Assembly (NCBI GenBank): GCA_023453665.1 | Contig: JAEXTA010000147.1 | Span: 1-50,445 of the forward strand | Direction: 5' to 3' | Origin: Bacteroidota bacterium | GTDB lineage: Bacteria > Bacteroidota > Ignavibacteria > Ignavibacteriales > Ignavibacteriaceae | Length of the DNA: 50,445 bases | Shown: positions 42,461-50,445 of the stretch, one piece after another | Numbering within the stretch: the stretch's first letter is position 1 | Layout of the letters: each line of letters starts with the position of its first letter | Notes under the pieces: generated by a model | Told to the model about the DNA's origin: nothing | Databases searched by the model: none | What the model saw: only the letters and a program-made list of their open reading frames with translations | Position numbers and translations under genes: made by a program

Positions 42461-45400
42461 ATGAGTTTATCTTCACTTAGCATAACACGACCGGTACTTG
42501 CAATTGTAATGTCAATTGTAATTGTTGTATTTGGTATTATCGGCTACACATTTCTTGGTGTACGTGAATACCCTTCTGTTGATCCTCCCGTCATAACAGT
42601 AAGCACCAGTTATATTGGGGCAAATGCCGATGTAATTGAATCTCAAATAACAGAGCCGCTTGAAGAATCAATTAATGGTATTGCAGGAATCCGTTCACTT
42701 ACTTCAACAAGCCGTGACGGAAGAAGTACAATTACGGTCGAGTTTGATATTGATGTTGATCTTGAAGCAGCGGCGAATGATGTACGCGACCGTGTATCGC
42801 GTTCAATTCGTCAGCTTCCACCAGATGTTGAAAATCCAATTGTATCAAAAGCTGATGCGGATGCAACTCCGATTGTTTTTTTAAGTGTTCAGAGCGATAC
42901 CAGGAATCTTTTAGAACTTTCAGAAATAGCAAACAATATTTTCAAAGAAAGACTTCAGACTATACCGGGTGTTAGTGAGATTAGGATCTGGGGAGAAAAA
43001 AAATATTCAATGCGTATCTGGTTAGACCCTGTAAAACTTGCTGCGTATAAACTTACTCCAATTGATGTTAGGAATGCAATTAACCGTGATAACATTGAAC
43101 TTCCCACAGGATTAATTGAAGGTAACAATACCGAATTATCAATAAGGACTATAGGTCGTTTGCATGATGCTGAAGAGTTTAATGATCTTATTATAAAAGA
43201 ATCTGAGGGAAGCGTTGTAAGGTTGCGTGATGTTGGTAACGCTGTTCTTGGAGCGGAAAATGAAAGAACGATTCTTAAAAGAGATGGAATTCCTATGGTT
43301 GGTGTTGTGCTGATAGCACAACCCGGTGCAAATAACATTGCAATAACTGATGAATTTTATAAACGGCTTGAAAGTATAAAAACCAATCTGCCTGAAGATA
43401 TAAGAACAGGTATTGGATTCGATGTAACTACTTTTATCAAATCATCAATCTCTGAAGTTAAAGAAACGATACTGCTTGCGTTCGGATTGGTTGTACTTAT
43501 CATCTTTTTATTTCTCCGTGACTGGCGAACTACAATTATTCCAGTGATTGCAATTCCCATTTCACTGATCGGTGCATTCTTCATTATGTATCTTGCAGAA
43601 TTTTCAATTAACGTTCTTACTCTGCTTGGAATTGTTCTTGCAATCGGAATAGTGGTTGACGATGCAATAGTGGTTCTTGAAAACATTTATACTAAAATTG
43701 AAAATAAAATGTCGCCTTACGAAGCAGGACGTAAAGGATCGGCAGAAATATTTTTTGCGGTAGTATCAACAACGGTTGCGCTTGCTTCGGTTTTTCTTCC
43801 TGTGATTTTCTTATCCGGATTAACAGGAAGACTATTCAGGGAATTTGGAATTGTAATTGCGGGTTCCGTAATCATATCATCATTTGTTGCCTTAACATTA
43901 ACGCCTATGTTATCAACCAGAATTTTAAAACGAAGAGAAACACACACCTGGTTTTACAATAAAACCGAACCATTCTTTGTAAGGATGAATAACGGATACA
44001 GGAACATGCTTGGATCATTTCTTAAAAAAAGATGGATAGCAACTATCATTATGTTCGGATCTATATTGATGATATATATCTTTTTTTCGGCTATCCCAAC
44101 AGAACTTGCGCCGCTTGAAGACAGAAGCAGGTTGAATCTTTCCGTTACAGCACCTGAGGGATCATCATTCGATTTTATGGAAAGTTTTATGGATCAGCTT
44201 GTTCAGTTAGTTGCTGATTCTGTGCAGGACAGGGAAGGAATTATTTCAGTAACATCGCCGGGATTTGGCGCTTCCAGTTCAGTTAATACAGGCAACGTTA
44301 CTCTCATTCTTAATTCACCGGAACTTAGAACAATGTCCCAGCAACAGATTGCAGATAAATTAAGCAAAGATGTCAGCGCACTTAGTGAAGCAAGAATTTT
44401 CGTTTCGCAGCAGCAGACAATTGGCGGAAGCAGAAGAGGGGGACTTCCTGTTCAGTTTGTAATCGAAGCTCCTAATTTTGAAAAGCTCCGTGAAATACTT
44501 CCTGTATTTATGGATGAAGCGGCTAAACATCCAACATTCCAGGTAGTCGATGCAAACTTAAAATTTAATAAACCCGAACTTCAGCTTACTATTGACAGAC
44601 AAAGAGCGAGAGCACTTGGCGTTTCAGTTGCTGATATTGCACAGACAATTCAGGCTGCTTTCAGCGGACAGCGGTTTGGTTATTTTATTATGAACGGAAA
44701 ACAATACCAGGTAATGGGTCAGGTATCGCGTGAAAACAGGGATGAACCTATTGATCTGAAATCATTGTACATAAAAAATAACCGCGATGAACTTATTCAG
44801 CTTGATAACCTAATTTCAACTACGGAAGAAAGCAGTCCGCCGCAATTGTTCAGGTTTAACCGTTATGTTTCAGCTACTGTTTCTGCAGGATTAGCTCCGG
44901 GTAAAACTCTTGGTGATGGTATTGTTGCGATGAATGAAGTTGCAGAAAAAGTTCTTGATGAAACATTCGCAACCGCACTTGATGGTCCTTCCAAAGATTT
45001 TGCGGAAAGTTCATCAAGTTTAATTTTCGCTTTTATACTCGCACTTGGATTGATCTATCTTGTTCTTGCCGCGCAGTTTGAAAGCTTCCGCGATCCGTTT
45101 ATAATTTTATTTACTGTTCCGCTTGCACTTTCAGGAGCGCTTCTTTCATTATGGATATTCGGACAAACACTAAACATTTTTTCTGAAATAGGTTTGATAA
45201 TGCTGATAGGACTCGTAACCAAAAACGGAATTCTTATCGTTGAATTTGCCAACCAGAGAAAAGCAGCCGGACTTACAAAGATGGAAGCGATACTTGACGC
45301 ATCAGTCTCAAGACTGCGCCCGATATTAATGACAAGCATATCAACGATACTCGGTATTCTGCCGATTGCGTTAGCGCTTGGCGCAGGCTCTGAAAGCCGT

Positions 45401-45571
45401 GTATCAATGGGTATCGCGGTTATAGGCGGACTTATCTTCTCAACATTTTTAACATTGTTTATTGTCCCGGCAATATATTCTTACCTGTCAAGGAAAACTG
45501 CGTCGGTGTCTAATGTTACGGAGGAGTTTGGGGAAAGTTCAGAAAAAGAGTTTGTGGTTGTTCAAGAATAG
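42461..45571 (+). CDS. RND multidrug efflux permease (AcrB/HAE1 type)
   Basis: 1036 residues, full length. Twelve helices with two large periplasmic loops. The helix-4 proton-relay aspartates (GIVVDDAIVVLENI) and the helix-10 lysine (GLVTKNGILIVEFANQ) are present. The N-terminus SITRPVLAIVMSIVIVVFG is typical. It uses the proton gradient to export drugs, dyes or lipophilic compounds. No local repressor gene is visible, so regulation is unknown. It is co-transcribed with the adaptor. Confidence 0.94.
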   Translation: MSLSSLSITRPVLAIVMSIVIVVFGIIGYTFLGVREYPSVDPPVITVSTSYIGANADVIESQITEPLEESINGIAGIRSLTSTSRDGRSTITVEFDIDVDLEAAANDVRDRVSRSIRQLPPDVENPIVSKADADATPIVFLSVQSDTRNLLELSEIANNIFKERLQTIPGVSEIRIWGEKKYSMRIWLDPVKLAAYKLTPIDVRNAINRDNIELPTGLIEGNNTELSIRTIGRLHDAEEFNDLIIKESEGSVVRLRDVGNAVLGAENERTILKRDGIPMVGVVLIAQPGANNIAITDEFYKRLESIKTNLPEDIRTGIGFDVTTFIKSSISEVKETILLAFGLVVLIIFLFLRDWRTTIIPVIAIPISLIGAFFIMYLAEFSINVLTLLGIVLAIGIVVDDAIVVLENIYTKIENKMSPYEAGRKGSAEIFFAVVSTTVALASVFLPVIFLSGLTGRLFREFGIVIAGSVIISSFVALTLTPMLSTRILKRRETHTWFYNKTEPFFVRMNNGYRNMLGSFLKKRWIATIIMFGSILMIYIFFSAIPTELAPLEDRSRLNLSVTAPEGSSFDFMESFMDQLVQLVADSVQDREGIISVTSPGFGASSSVNTGNVTLILNSPELRTMSQQQIADKLSKDVSALSEARIFVSQQQTIGGSRRGGLPVQFVIEAPNFEKLREILPVFMDEAAKHPTFQVVDANLKFNKPELQLTIDRQRARALGVSVADIAQTIQAAFSGQRFGYFIMNGKQYQVMGQVSRENRDEPIDLKSLYIKNNRDELIQLDNLISTTEESSPPQLFRFNRYVSATVSAGLAPGKTLGDGIVAMNEVAEKVLDETFATALDGPSKDFAESSSSLIFAFILALGLIYLVLAAQFESFRDPFIILFTVPLALSGALLSLWIFGQTLNIFSEIGLIMLIGLVTKNGILIVEFANQRKAAGLTKMEAILDASVSRLRPILMTSISTILGILPIALALGAGSESRVSMGIAVIGGLIFSTFLTLFIVPAIYSYLSRKTASVSNVTEEFGESSEKEFVVVQE

Positions 45572-45607
45572 TTTTTTGATCATTTGATGATAATAGTTAT
45601 ACCGGTT

Positions 45608-45627
45608 GTCACGAACCACTTCGTGAC
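45608..45627. repeat. Perfect 8-bp inverted repeat after the RND gene
   Basis: GTCACGAA (45608-45615) and TTCGTGAC (45620-45627) around CCAC. No T run follows, so it is not a standard terminator. ACGAACCAC is shared with the repeat beginning at 46289. Confidence 0.65.
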
Positions 45628-45706
45628 AGAAGTTCTGAGGCTAGATTATTTTTTATAAGAGAATAAAACGAAAAGCATAAGATAAATTCGTAGGGGAATA
45701 AAAATT

Positions 45707-46228
45707 ATGAAACTAAGATTTCTTTTATCACAACTTGTGATCTTAACTTTTCTTATCTCATCTTCAGCATATTCAATTAAACTAAACAATGATTTCTTTA
45801 AGGACTCTACAGCTATTGATAGTTCCATTTGGGGACTGCAGATAGGTTACTTCCCTAATTACAATAAGTTTTTTACTTCGGCAGGAATTTCCGTGTTCGC
45901 CTTTAATGAACTTATTTTACCCGATGAAATTCACACTACTTACTACTATAATATAATGTGGGCACCAGGCAAAGCGACAGATTACACAGATTTGGGAGGA
46001 GGTGGATCAATAGGTATTTGTAAAAACTACTGCCTCAAAAATAAATCTGACAAAATCATCTTTCGGGTTGGGGCTGGATATGCTACTTATGGTATCACTG
46101 GTTTATTGATGATTGATTATTCCACTCCGATCGGTGAACTACTCTCCCTGACATTCTCTTTGAGCCAGCAAATCGCCGGTTTTAGAGTTTTTCTTCCAGC
46201 ATATATAAGCATAGGGCTCAGTTACTGA
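45707..46228 (+). CDS. Small putative outer-membrane barrel protein
   Basis: 173 residues. A signal peptide of about 22 residues (SSAYS) is followed by Gly/aromatic strands (GLQIGYF, GGGGSIGICKNYCL, IFRVGAGYATYGI) and a final strand ending in aromatic Tyr (ISIGLSY), as in small barrels. It contains two Cys near residues 105-110 (CKNYC). I do not recognise a named family. The gene stands alone between two repeat-bearing gaps. Confidence 0.55.
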   Translation: MKLRFLLSQLVILTFLISSSAYSIKLNNDFFKDSTAIDSSIWGLQIGYFPNYNKFFTSAGISVFAFNELILPDEIHTTYYYNIMWAPGKATDYTDLGGGGSIGICKNYCLKNKSDKIIFRVGAGYATYGITGLLMIDYSTPIGELLSLTFSLSQQIAGFRVFLPAYISIGLSY

Positions 46229-46288
46229 TCACCATTATGATAATGATGACTTCTTTCATCTTCTGCAACAAACTATTTTTTTCCGGCA

Positions 46289-46430
46289 GTTACGAACCAC
46301 GAGTCTGTTTGAGAACTTTGAAAATGTCATGCTGAATTTATTTCAGCATCTGTTTTTTACATTAAATCACTATCCAGGATTCCGAAACGAGTTCGGAATG
46401 ACAGTGTTAGGACAGACTCTCGTTTGTGAC
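46289..46430. repeat. Compound inverted repeat holding two hairpin-repeat copies
   Basis: Outer arms 46289-46308 and 46412-46430 are imperfect reverse complements (shared GAGTCTGT/ACAGACTC). Inside lie copy 2 of the hairpin family at 46325-46351 (ATGCTGAA/TTCAGCAT, followed by a T run to about 46358) and copy 3 in the opposite direction at 46376-46403 (ATTCCGAA/TTCGGAAT). The left hairpin could terminate the upstream gene. It fills most of the 292-bp gap 46229-46520. Confidence 0.75.
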
Positions 46431-46520
46431 AGAGTTACAATTATACCTTCATTTTTCCCCTAAGATTCTTTACTCAAAAAATATTAAATTGTCTCAAAGA
46501 AATAATAAAAGAATAACCCA

Positions 46521-47786
46521 TTGCAGATTTGTTTATTTGAGGACAAGCACACCGATAATTTTTATCCGTTAACTTTATCAAGACCGGTTTATGATTTAGT
46601 CTGCGGTACAAAAACTATTCGTGAAAAAATCTTTTCATACTTTAAAGAATACAAAAACTCCATTCATTGCAGAGGGTATTTGAAGTCTTTATTGTCAGCA
46701 CAAAATCCATCCGTTCCTGTTAATCAAATAGTTGATAACGAATGTCTTTTCATAAACGGTCGATTGATAAATGACAAAGGATTTTTTGATAGTGAAGTTT
46801 TGAAACAGAAAGAAGATTTTATCTTCACTTCAAAGGGAAATGTTGTTGCGGCAAAACTTTCAGGTAAAAATCTTGACGTAATAAAATCTCAGTTTAATGA
46901 TGTGCTTAACTTTGATTTGTTGAGCAACATAAAAACTATCGAAGTTGATGTTCTTCTAGCGGAGTATATTTGGGATTTGATCCGCTTCAACAAAGACGAA
47001 ATCGAAAATGACTTTGCAGTTCTATACGATGAAAAGAAAAAATCCGATGAAGAAAAAATAAAAGGAAAAGTGTATAACGGGGTTCATCTTCTTTCGCCCG
47101 ATAATATAATCATTGAAGAAGGCGCAATCATAAAACCGGGATGCGTGATTGATGCGTCTTCAGGCCCAGTTATCATTGATAAAAATGTTTATCTATATCC
47201 TAATGTTGTAATCGAGGGTCCGGTTTACATCGGTGAGAATTCAAAAATAAAAGCCGGTGCTTTTATCTATGATGGTGTAAGCATCGGAAGTGTTTGCAAA
47301 GTCGGCGGCGAAGTTGAAGCATCTATCATAATGCCTTACTCAAACAAACAGCATGCAGGATTTTTAGGACACGCATATCTCGGAAGCTGGTGCAATCTTG
47401 GCGCTGATACAAACAACAGCGACTTGAAAAATAATTACAGCAGTGTGAAGGTAAATCTTAACGGAAATGAAATTGACAGCGGAATGCAGTTCCTCGGATT
47501 GATAATGGGTGATCATTCCAAAACCGCTATCAATACAATGTTCAACACAGGAACAGTTGTGGGATTTTCCTGTAATATTTTTGATTCAGGTTTTCCGCCG
47601 AAATTAATTCCATCGTTTATGTGGGGCGGTTCACAATCACTATCAACTTATGATCTTAATAAAAGCATTGAAGTTGCGAAAAAAGTTTTTGCGAGAAGAT
47701 CAAAAGAATTTTCAGTTGAAGATGAAAAACTATTCAGAATAATTTTTGATAAAACAGCAGAGTTAAGGAACAGGTTAAATAAATAA
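46521..47786 (+). CDS. GlmU-like protein: degenerate nucleotidyltransferase plus left-handed beta-helix
   Basis: 421 residues from TTG 46521, which gives MQICLFED, the conserved start of this Bacteroidota group. The N-terminal part (1-170) has LTLSRPVYDLVCGTKTIREKI but lacks the GxGTRM signature of active GlmU-type uridylyltransferases. From about 190 a hexapeptide-repeat beta-helix (INKVY-like turns such as IIEEGAIIKPGCVIDA) runs to about 370. Members are annotated as putative sugar nucleotidyltransferases; substrate unknown. Its stop overlaps the rsmB start by 1 bp. Confidence 0.82.
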   Translation: MQICLFEDKHTDNFYPLTLSRPVYDLVCGTKTIREKIFSYFKEYKNSIHCRGYLKSLLSAQNPSVPVNQIVDNECLFINGRLINDKGFFDSEVLKQKEDFIFTSKGNVVAAKLSGKNLDVIKSQFNDVLNFDLLSNIKTIEVDVLLAEYIWDLIRFNKDEIENDFAVLYDEKKKSDEEKIKGKVYNGVHLLSPDNIIIEEGAIIKPGCVIDASSGPVIIDKNVYLYPNVVIEGPVYIGENSKIKAGAFIYDGVSIGSVCKVGGEVEASIIMPYSNKQHAGFLGHAYLGSWCNLGADTNNSDLKNNYSSVKVNLNGNEIDSGMQFLGLIMGDHSKTAINTMFNTGTVVGFSCNIFDSGFPPKLIPSFMWGGSQSLSTYDLNKSIEVAKKVFARRSKEFSVEDEKLFRIIFDKTAELRNRLNK

Positions 47787-49150
47787 TGTCGCAGTTTGAA
47801 GAACACACAGTTAAAGATTTATACCAGGGCGTTAGAGGTCTTGCAGTTAAAATATTAAACAGGGTTGAACGTACAGACGCTTACCTTGAAAAATTATTGG
47901 ACAATGAATTAAAAAATTCAGAACTGAACGGACAGGATAAAGCATTACTTTACGAAATCGTTCACGGTGTTGTAAGATGGATGGGTCGGCTTGACTGGAT
48001 ACTGAATGGTTTTTATAAAGGTCAATTTTCAAAAGCAATTCCGAATCTTAAAAACGGGTTGCGCGTTGCTTTATACCAGATAATGTTTCTTGATAAAATT
48101 CCTGATCACGCAGCAGTTAATGAAGCAGTTGAGTTTGTAAAAAAATTACAGGGACAAAAACCTGCCGATCTTACAAATGCAATTTTGCGGAACATCATAC
48201 GCAGTAAAAACGGAATTCGTTATCCTGATCCGCAGGAAGACTTGCCGGGATATATTTGTGCATTCTATTCTCATCCATCCTGGATGGTTAAAAGATACCT
48301 TGAAAGGTTCGGAAGAGAGAATACGGAAAAACTTCTCGCTTCAAACAATGAAAAACCCTTTCTTACATTAAGGATAAATTTTCTTAAAGTTAAGCCTGAG
48401 GAATTCGGGTCGCTGTTAAACGGAGTAAACCTAAAATATATTCAGGGCAAATACCTGAAAGAATTTTTTAAACTTCAGAACCTTACCAACATAACTGCAT
48501 GGGATCTTTATACTAAAGGATATTTTAATATTCAGGATGAAAGTGCCGGACTTGCATGCAGGCTTCTTGATGTAAAACCGGGAATGCGAGTGCTTGATAT
48601 GTGTACAGCACCCGGAGGTAAGGTAGCTTACTTAGCTCATATGATGCAGGATAAAGGAGAAATAATTGCAATTGACCGGTATGAAAGCCGGTTGAATTTA
48701 GTTCGTAAAAACCTTGAACGGCTTGAAGTTACCTGTGTAAAAACACTTGAGATGAATGCCCTCGAATACGAAGGAGAACAGTTTGACAGAGTGCTTGCAG
48801 ATGTACCTTGTTCGGGAACCGGAACATTATCCAAGAAACCGGATATCAAGTGGAAAAAAGATCTTATGGATTTACGCAAAATGAGAGAACTTCAGCTTCA
48901 ATTACTTGTTAAAGCGGCGGCACTGGTTAAAAAAGACGGCTATGTTGTTTACAGTACCTGTTCAATTGAACCGGAAGAAAATTATGAAATTGTTAAAGAG
49001 TTTTTATCAACACATCCGGGATTCAGATTTGAGAAAGCGCCGGAATCGTTTGCCTCTGAACTGATTGATGAAAACGGCTGCATCCAGACTTTTCCGCACA
49101 TTCATTTAATGGATGGAGCTTTTGCCGCAAAGCTTTTAAGAGTTGAATAA
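47786..49150 (+). CDS. rsmB: 16S rRNA m5C967 methyltransferase RsmB
   Basis: 454 residues. A NusB-like RNA-binding domain (about 12-140) is followed by the linker and the Rossmann methyltransferase domain. SAM motif DMCTAPGGKVAYLA is near 272; the catalytic cysteines are in DVPCSGTG and STCSIEPEEN (near 345 and 393). It methylates C967 of 16S rRNA in the 30S P-site region. It is translationally coupled to the GlmU-like gene. Confidence 0.92.
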   Translation: MSQFEEHTVKDLYQGVRGLAVKILNRVERTDAYLEKLLDNELKNSELNGQDKALLYEIVHGVVRWMGRLDWILNGFYKGQFSKAIPNLKNGLRVALYQIMFLDKIPDHAAVNEAVEFVKKLQGQKPADLTNAILRNIIRSKNGIRYPDPQEDLPGYICAFYSHPSWMVKRYLERFGRENTEKLLASNNEKPFLTLRINFLKVKPEEFGSLLNGVNLKYIQGKYLKEFFKLQNLTNITAWDLYTKGYFNIQDESAGLACRLLDVKPGMRVLDMCTAPGGKVAYLAHMMQDKGEIIAIDRYESRLNLVRKNLERLEVTCVKTLEMNALEYEGEQFDRVLADVPCSGTGTLSKKPDIKWKKDLMDLRKMRELQLQLLVKAAALVKKDGYVVYSTCSIEPEENYEIVKEFLSTHPGFRFEKAPESFASELIDENGCIQTFPHIHLMDGAFAAKLLRVE

Positions 49151-49160
49151 TAATTTTCTG

Positions 49161-49190
49161 TTTACTGGTATAGTAAAAACTTTATATTTT
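49161..49190 (+). promoter_or_regulatory. Possible promoter/operator before the RodZ-like gene
   Basis: TATATTTT (49183-49190) is one base from the -7 box. A 6-bp inverted repeat TTTACT/AGTAAA (49161-49177) covers the -33 zone and might be an operator. Confidence 0.3.
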
Positions 49191-49237
49191 TAGTGCATTC
49201 AGGAAACACAATCCATAAATAAAATAGTATTGGAATC

Positions 49238-50104
49238 ATGCTTGATAAATTTGCTGAAGAGCTAAGGGCAAAAAGACTTTCTGCCGATATAACGTTGCAG
49301 CAAATGGCTGCTAAAACCCGTATCGATATTAAATTTCTTGAAGCTCTCGATGCCGGGGATTTCTTTTTCCTTCCTGAACTTTATGTCAAAGCATTCATTA
49401 AAGAATATGCCTCTGTTGTTGGCGCTGATCCGGAAATTACTATCAGGAAATACGAAATGGCAAAACAGGGGATAGACTTCGATACCACTGTTCAGCCGGT
49501 TCAGGAAGAAGTCATTCCGCAAAAAAAAGTAATTACTCTTGAATCACAGAAGCCGAAACAAGTGCAGTCTTTTGATGGGGTACAAAAACCTGTTAGTCCC
49601 GAGGATAAGGAAAAACAGGCAAGGCAGAAAAATATGCTGCTTATCACATTTGTCAGCGCCGGTATAATCATACTCGTATTTCTTTTTCTATTTGTATTCA
49701 GAAGCTCTGATGAAATTATCGTTCCGGAAAAATCTTATGAAGAAGTTGTCGATTCAGGCAGTCAGCGTTATGAAGAAACAACTGAAAGTTCCACAATTGA
49801 TAGCGCAGGAAATATCGTTAGCATTACTGACAGCATTTCGCTCCAGGTACTAACGACAGATACATCCTGGGTTAAAATTATTTTTGATGATAAAAGAGAA
49901 GAAGATTTTATTCTGTTTCCTAATTCGCAGAAGCTGTTAAAAACCGGGAACAATTTTAAAATCACTCTGGGTAATGCCGGCGGTATTCAATTTAAACTTA
50001 ACAATGAACCTCTCAACTTTACAGGAAAAGAAAAAACAGTGATGCATGTTATGATTGATTCGGAGGGATTAAAAACACTTTCTTCACCACCTGAACTGGA
50101 ATAG
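49238..50104 (+). CDS. RodZ-like helix-turn-helix membrane protein
   Basis: 288 residues. An N-terminal HTH_25 domain (about 5-70: LRAKRLSADITLQQMAAKTRIDIKFL, split by the turn) is followed by a Pro/Gln/Lys linker and one helix (about 131-152). The outside part (190-285) matches DUF4115, with SLQVLTTDTSWVKI and a final strand set. RodZ links MreB to the cell-wall machinery and maintains rod shape; here the presence of both domains is a clear match, though sequence identity cannot be measured. It lies 5 bp before ligA. Confidence 0.8.
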   Translation: MLDKFAEELRAKRLSADITLQQMAAKTRIDIKFLEALDAGDFFFLPELYVKAFIKEYASVVGADPEITIRKYEMAKQGIDFDTTVQPVQEEVIPQKKVITLESQKPKQVQSFDGVQKPVSPEDKEKQARQKNMLLITFVSAGIIILVFLFLFVFRSSDEIIVPEKSYEEVVDSGSQRYEETTESSTIDSAGNIVSITDSISLQVLTTDTSWVKIIFDDKREEDFILFPNSQKLLKTGNNFKITLGNAGGIQFKLNNEPLNFTGKEKTVMHVMIDSEGLKTLSSPPELE

Positions 50105-50109
50105 ATTGA

Positions 50110-50445
50110 ATGGCGAAAAAGGCTGAACAAAGAATAGAGCAGTTGCGCAAAGAGTTATTAAAACATGATTACAAATATTATGTTCTCGCAGAACCTGAAA
50201 TAAGTGATCAGGACTATGATTTTCTTTTAAAAGAACTTGAACAGCTTGAATCTGAAAACCCACATCTTATAACGCCGGATTCACCAACACAACGGGTAGG
50301 CAAAGATCTAACAAAAGAATTTAAACCTGTAACTCATAAAGTTCCGATGTTAAGTCTTGCAAACACTTACAGCGAGGAAGAACTTTTTGATTTTGACCGC
50401 AGAGTAAGAGAAGGTTTGCCATCCGGTGAAAAAGTGGAATATGTA
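50110..50445 (+). CDS. ligA: NAD-dependent DNA ligase, N-terminal part (3' end outside window)
   Basis: 112 codons remain open to the window end from ATG 50110. The start has the LigA pattern: an NMN-binding Ia domain with RIEQLRKELLKHDYKYYVL, EISDQDYDFLLKELEQLE, SPTQRVG and VPMLSLANTYS. The active-site KxDG lysine lies beyond the end. LigA seals nicks in DNA using NAD+. It is 5 bp downstream of the RodZ-like gene. Confidence 0.93.
   Translation, partial: MAKKAEQRIEQLRKELLKHDYKYYVLAEPEISDQDYDFLLKELEQLESENPHLITPDSPTQRVGKDLTKEFKPVTHKVPMLSLANTYSEEELFDFDRRVREGLPSGEKVEYV

Noticed and set aside
1..50445. tRNA, rRNA, CRISPR array, transposase, prophage
   Set aside because: No cloverleaf with a GGTTCRA-type T arm, no regularly spaced direct repeats, and no mobile-element protein was recognised by eye.

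Overview
The window looks like a chromosomal segment of a low-GC bacterium of the Ignavibacteria (Bacteroidota/Chlorobiota side of the FCB group). Three things point there. Two exported proteins and a third C-terminal fragment carry type IX secretion sorting domains (the NYPNPFNP type). Several start regions carry Bacteroidetes-style promoters (TTG, about 20 nt, then TAnnTTTG). The core-gene order is also typical of the group. This is an inference from sequence features; no database was searched. Almost every gene lies on the plus strand; the one clear exception is a WD40 lipoprotein gene at 30991-32805.

Layout. 1-5.3 kb is accessory: a T9SS protein tail, a choice-of-anchor-V T9SS protein, two gaps with inverted repeats and degenerate short motifs, then four short unrelated genes (DUF4919-like, DUF6794-like, a 4-TM protein with a TonB-C-like end, a putative outer-membrane barrel) separated by copies of one intergenic repeat. 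5.4-9.6 kb is a tripartite efflux operon (MacA-like adaptor, MacB-like permease, TolC) without its ATPase. 9.6-15.7 kb holds a repeat-rich gap, an HGSNAT-like acyltransferase, a T9SS protein whose sorting domain contains a perfect DNA palindrome, an SLC13 transporter, an MscS channel and a LapA-domain protein.

15.8-24.7 kb is the conserved translation/RNA cluster rimP-nusA-infB-rbfA-truB-ribF-rpsO-pnp, with a recognisable promoter and leader hairpin before rimP. It is followed by rng (RNase G), gcvT, comB and ftsK. The minus-strand WD40 lipoprotein then separates ftsK from lolA, a flippase-like membrane protein, a barrel protein, uppP and a lipoprotein cyclophilin. 36.9-41.2 kb holds an NSS sodium-dependent transporter with a 42-residue partner protein, holA, an ECF sigma factor with a putative membrane anti-sigma factor, and rpmE (type B L31). 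41.4-45.6 kb is an RND efflux pair. The end holds a small exported protein, a compound palindromic repeat, a GlmU-like protein, rsmB, a RodZ-like protein and the first 112 codons of ligA.

No rRNA, tRNA, CRISPR array, transposase or phage gene was recognised. The most unusual material is non-coding: a family of covarying hairpin repeats, nested or compound palindromes, a palindrome inside a coding sequence, a MITE-like inverted repeat, and the repeat-flanked run of small accessory genes.
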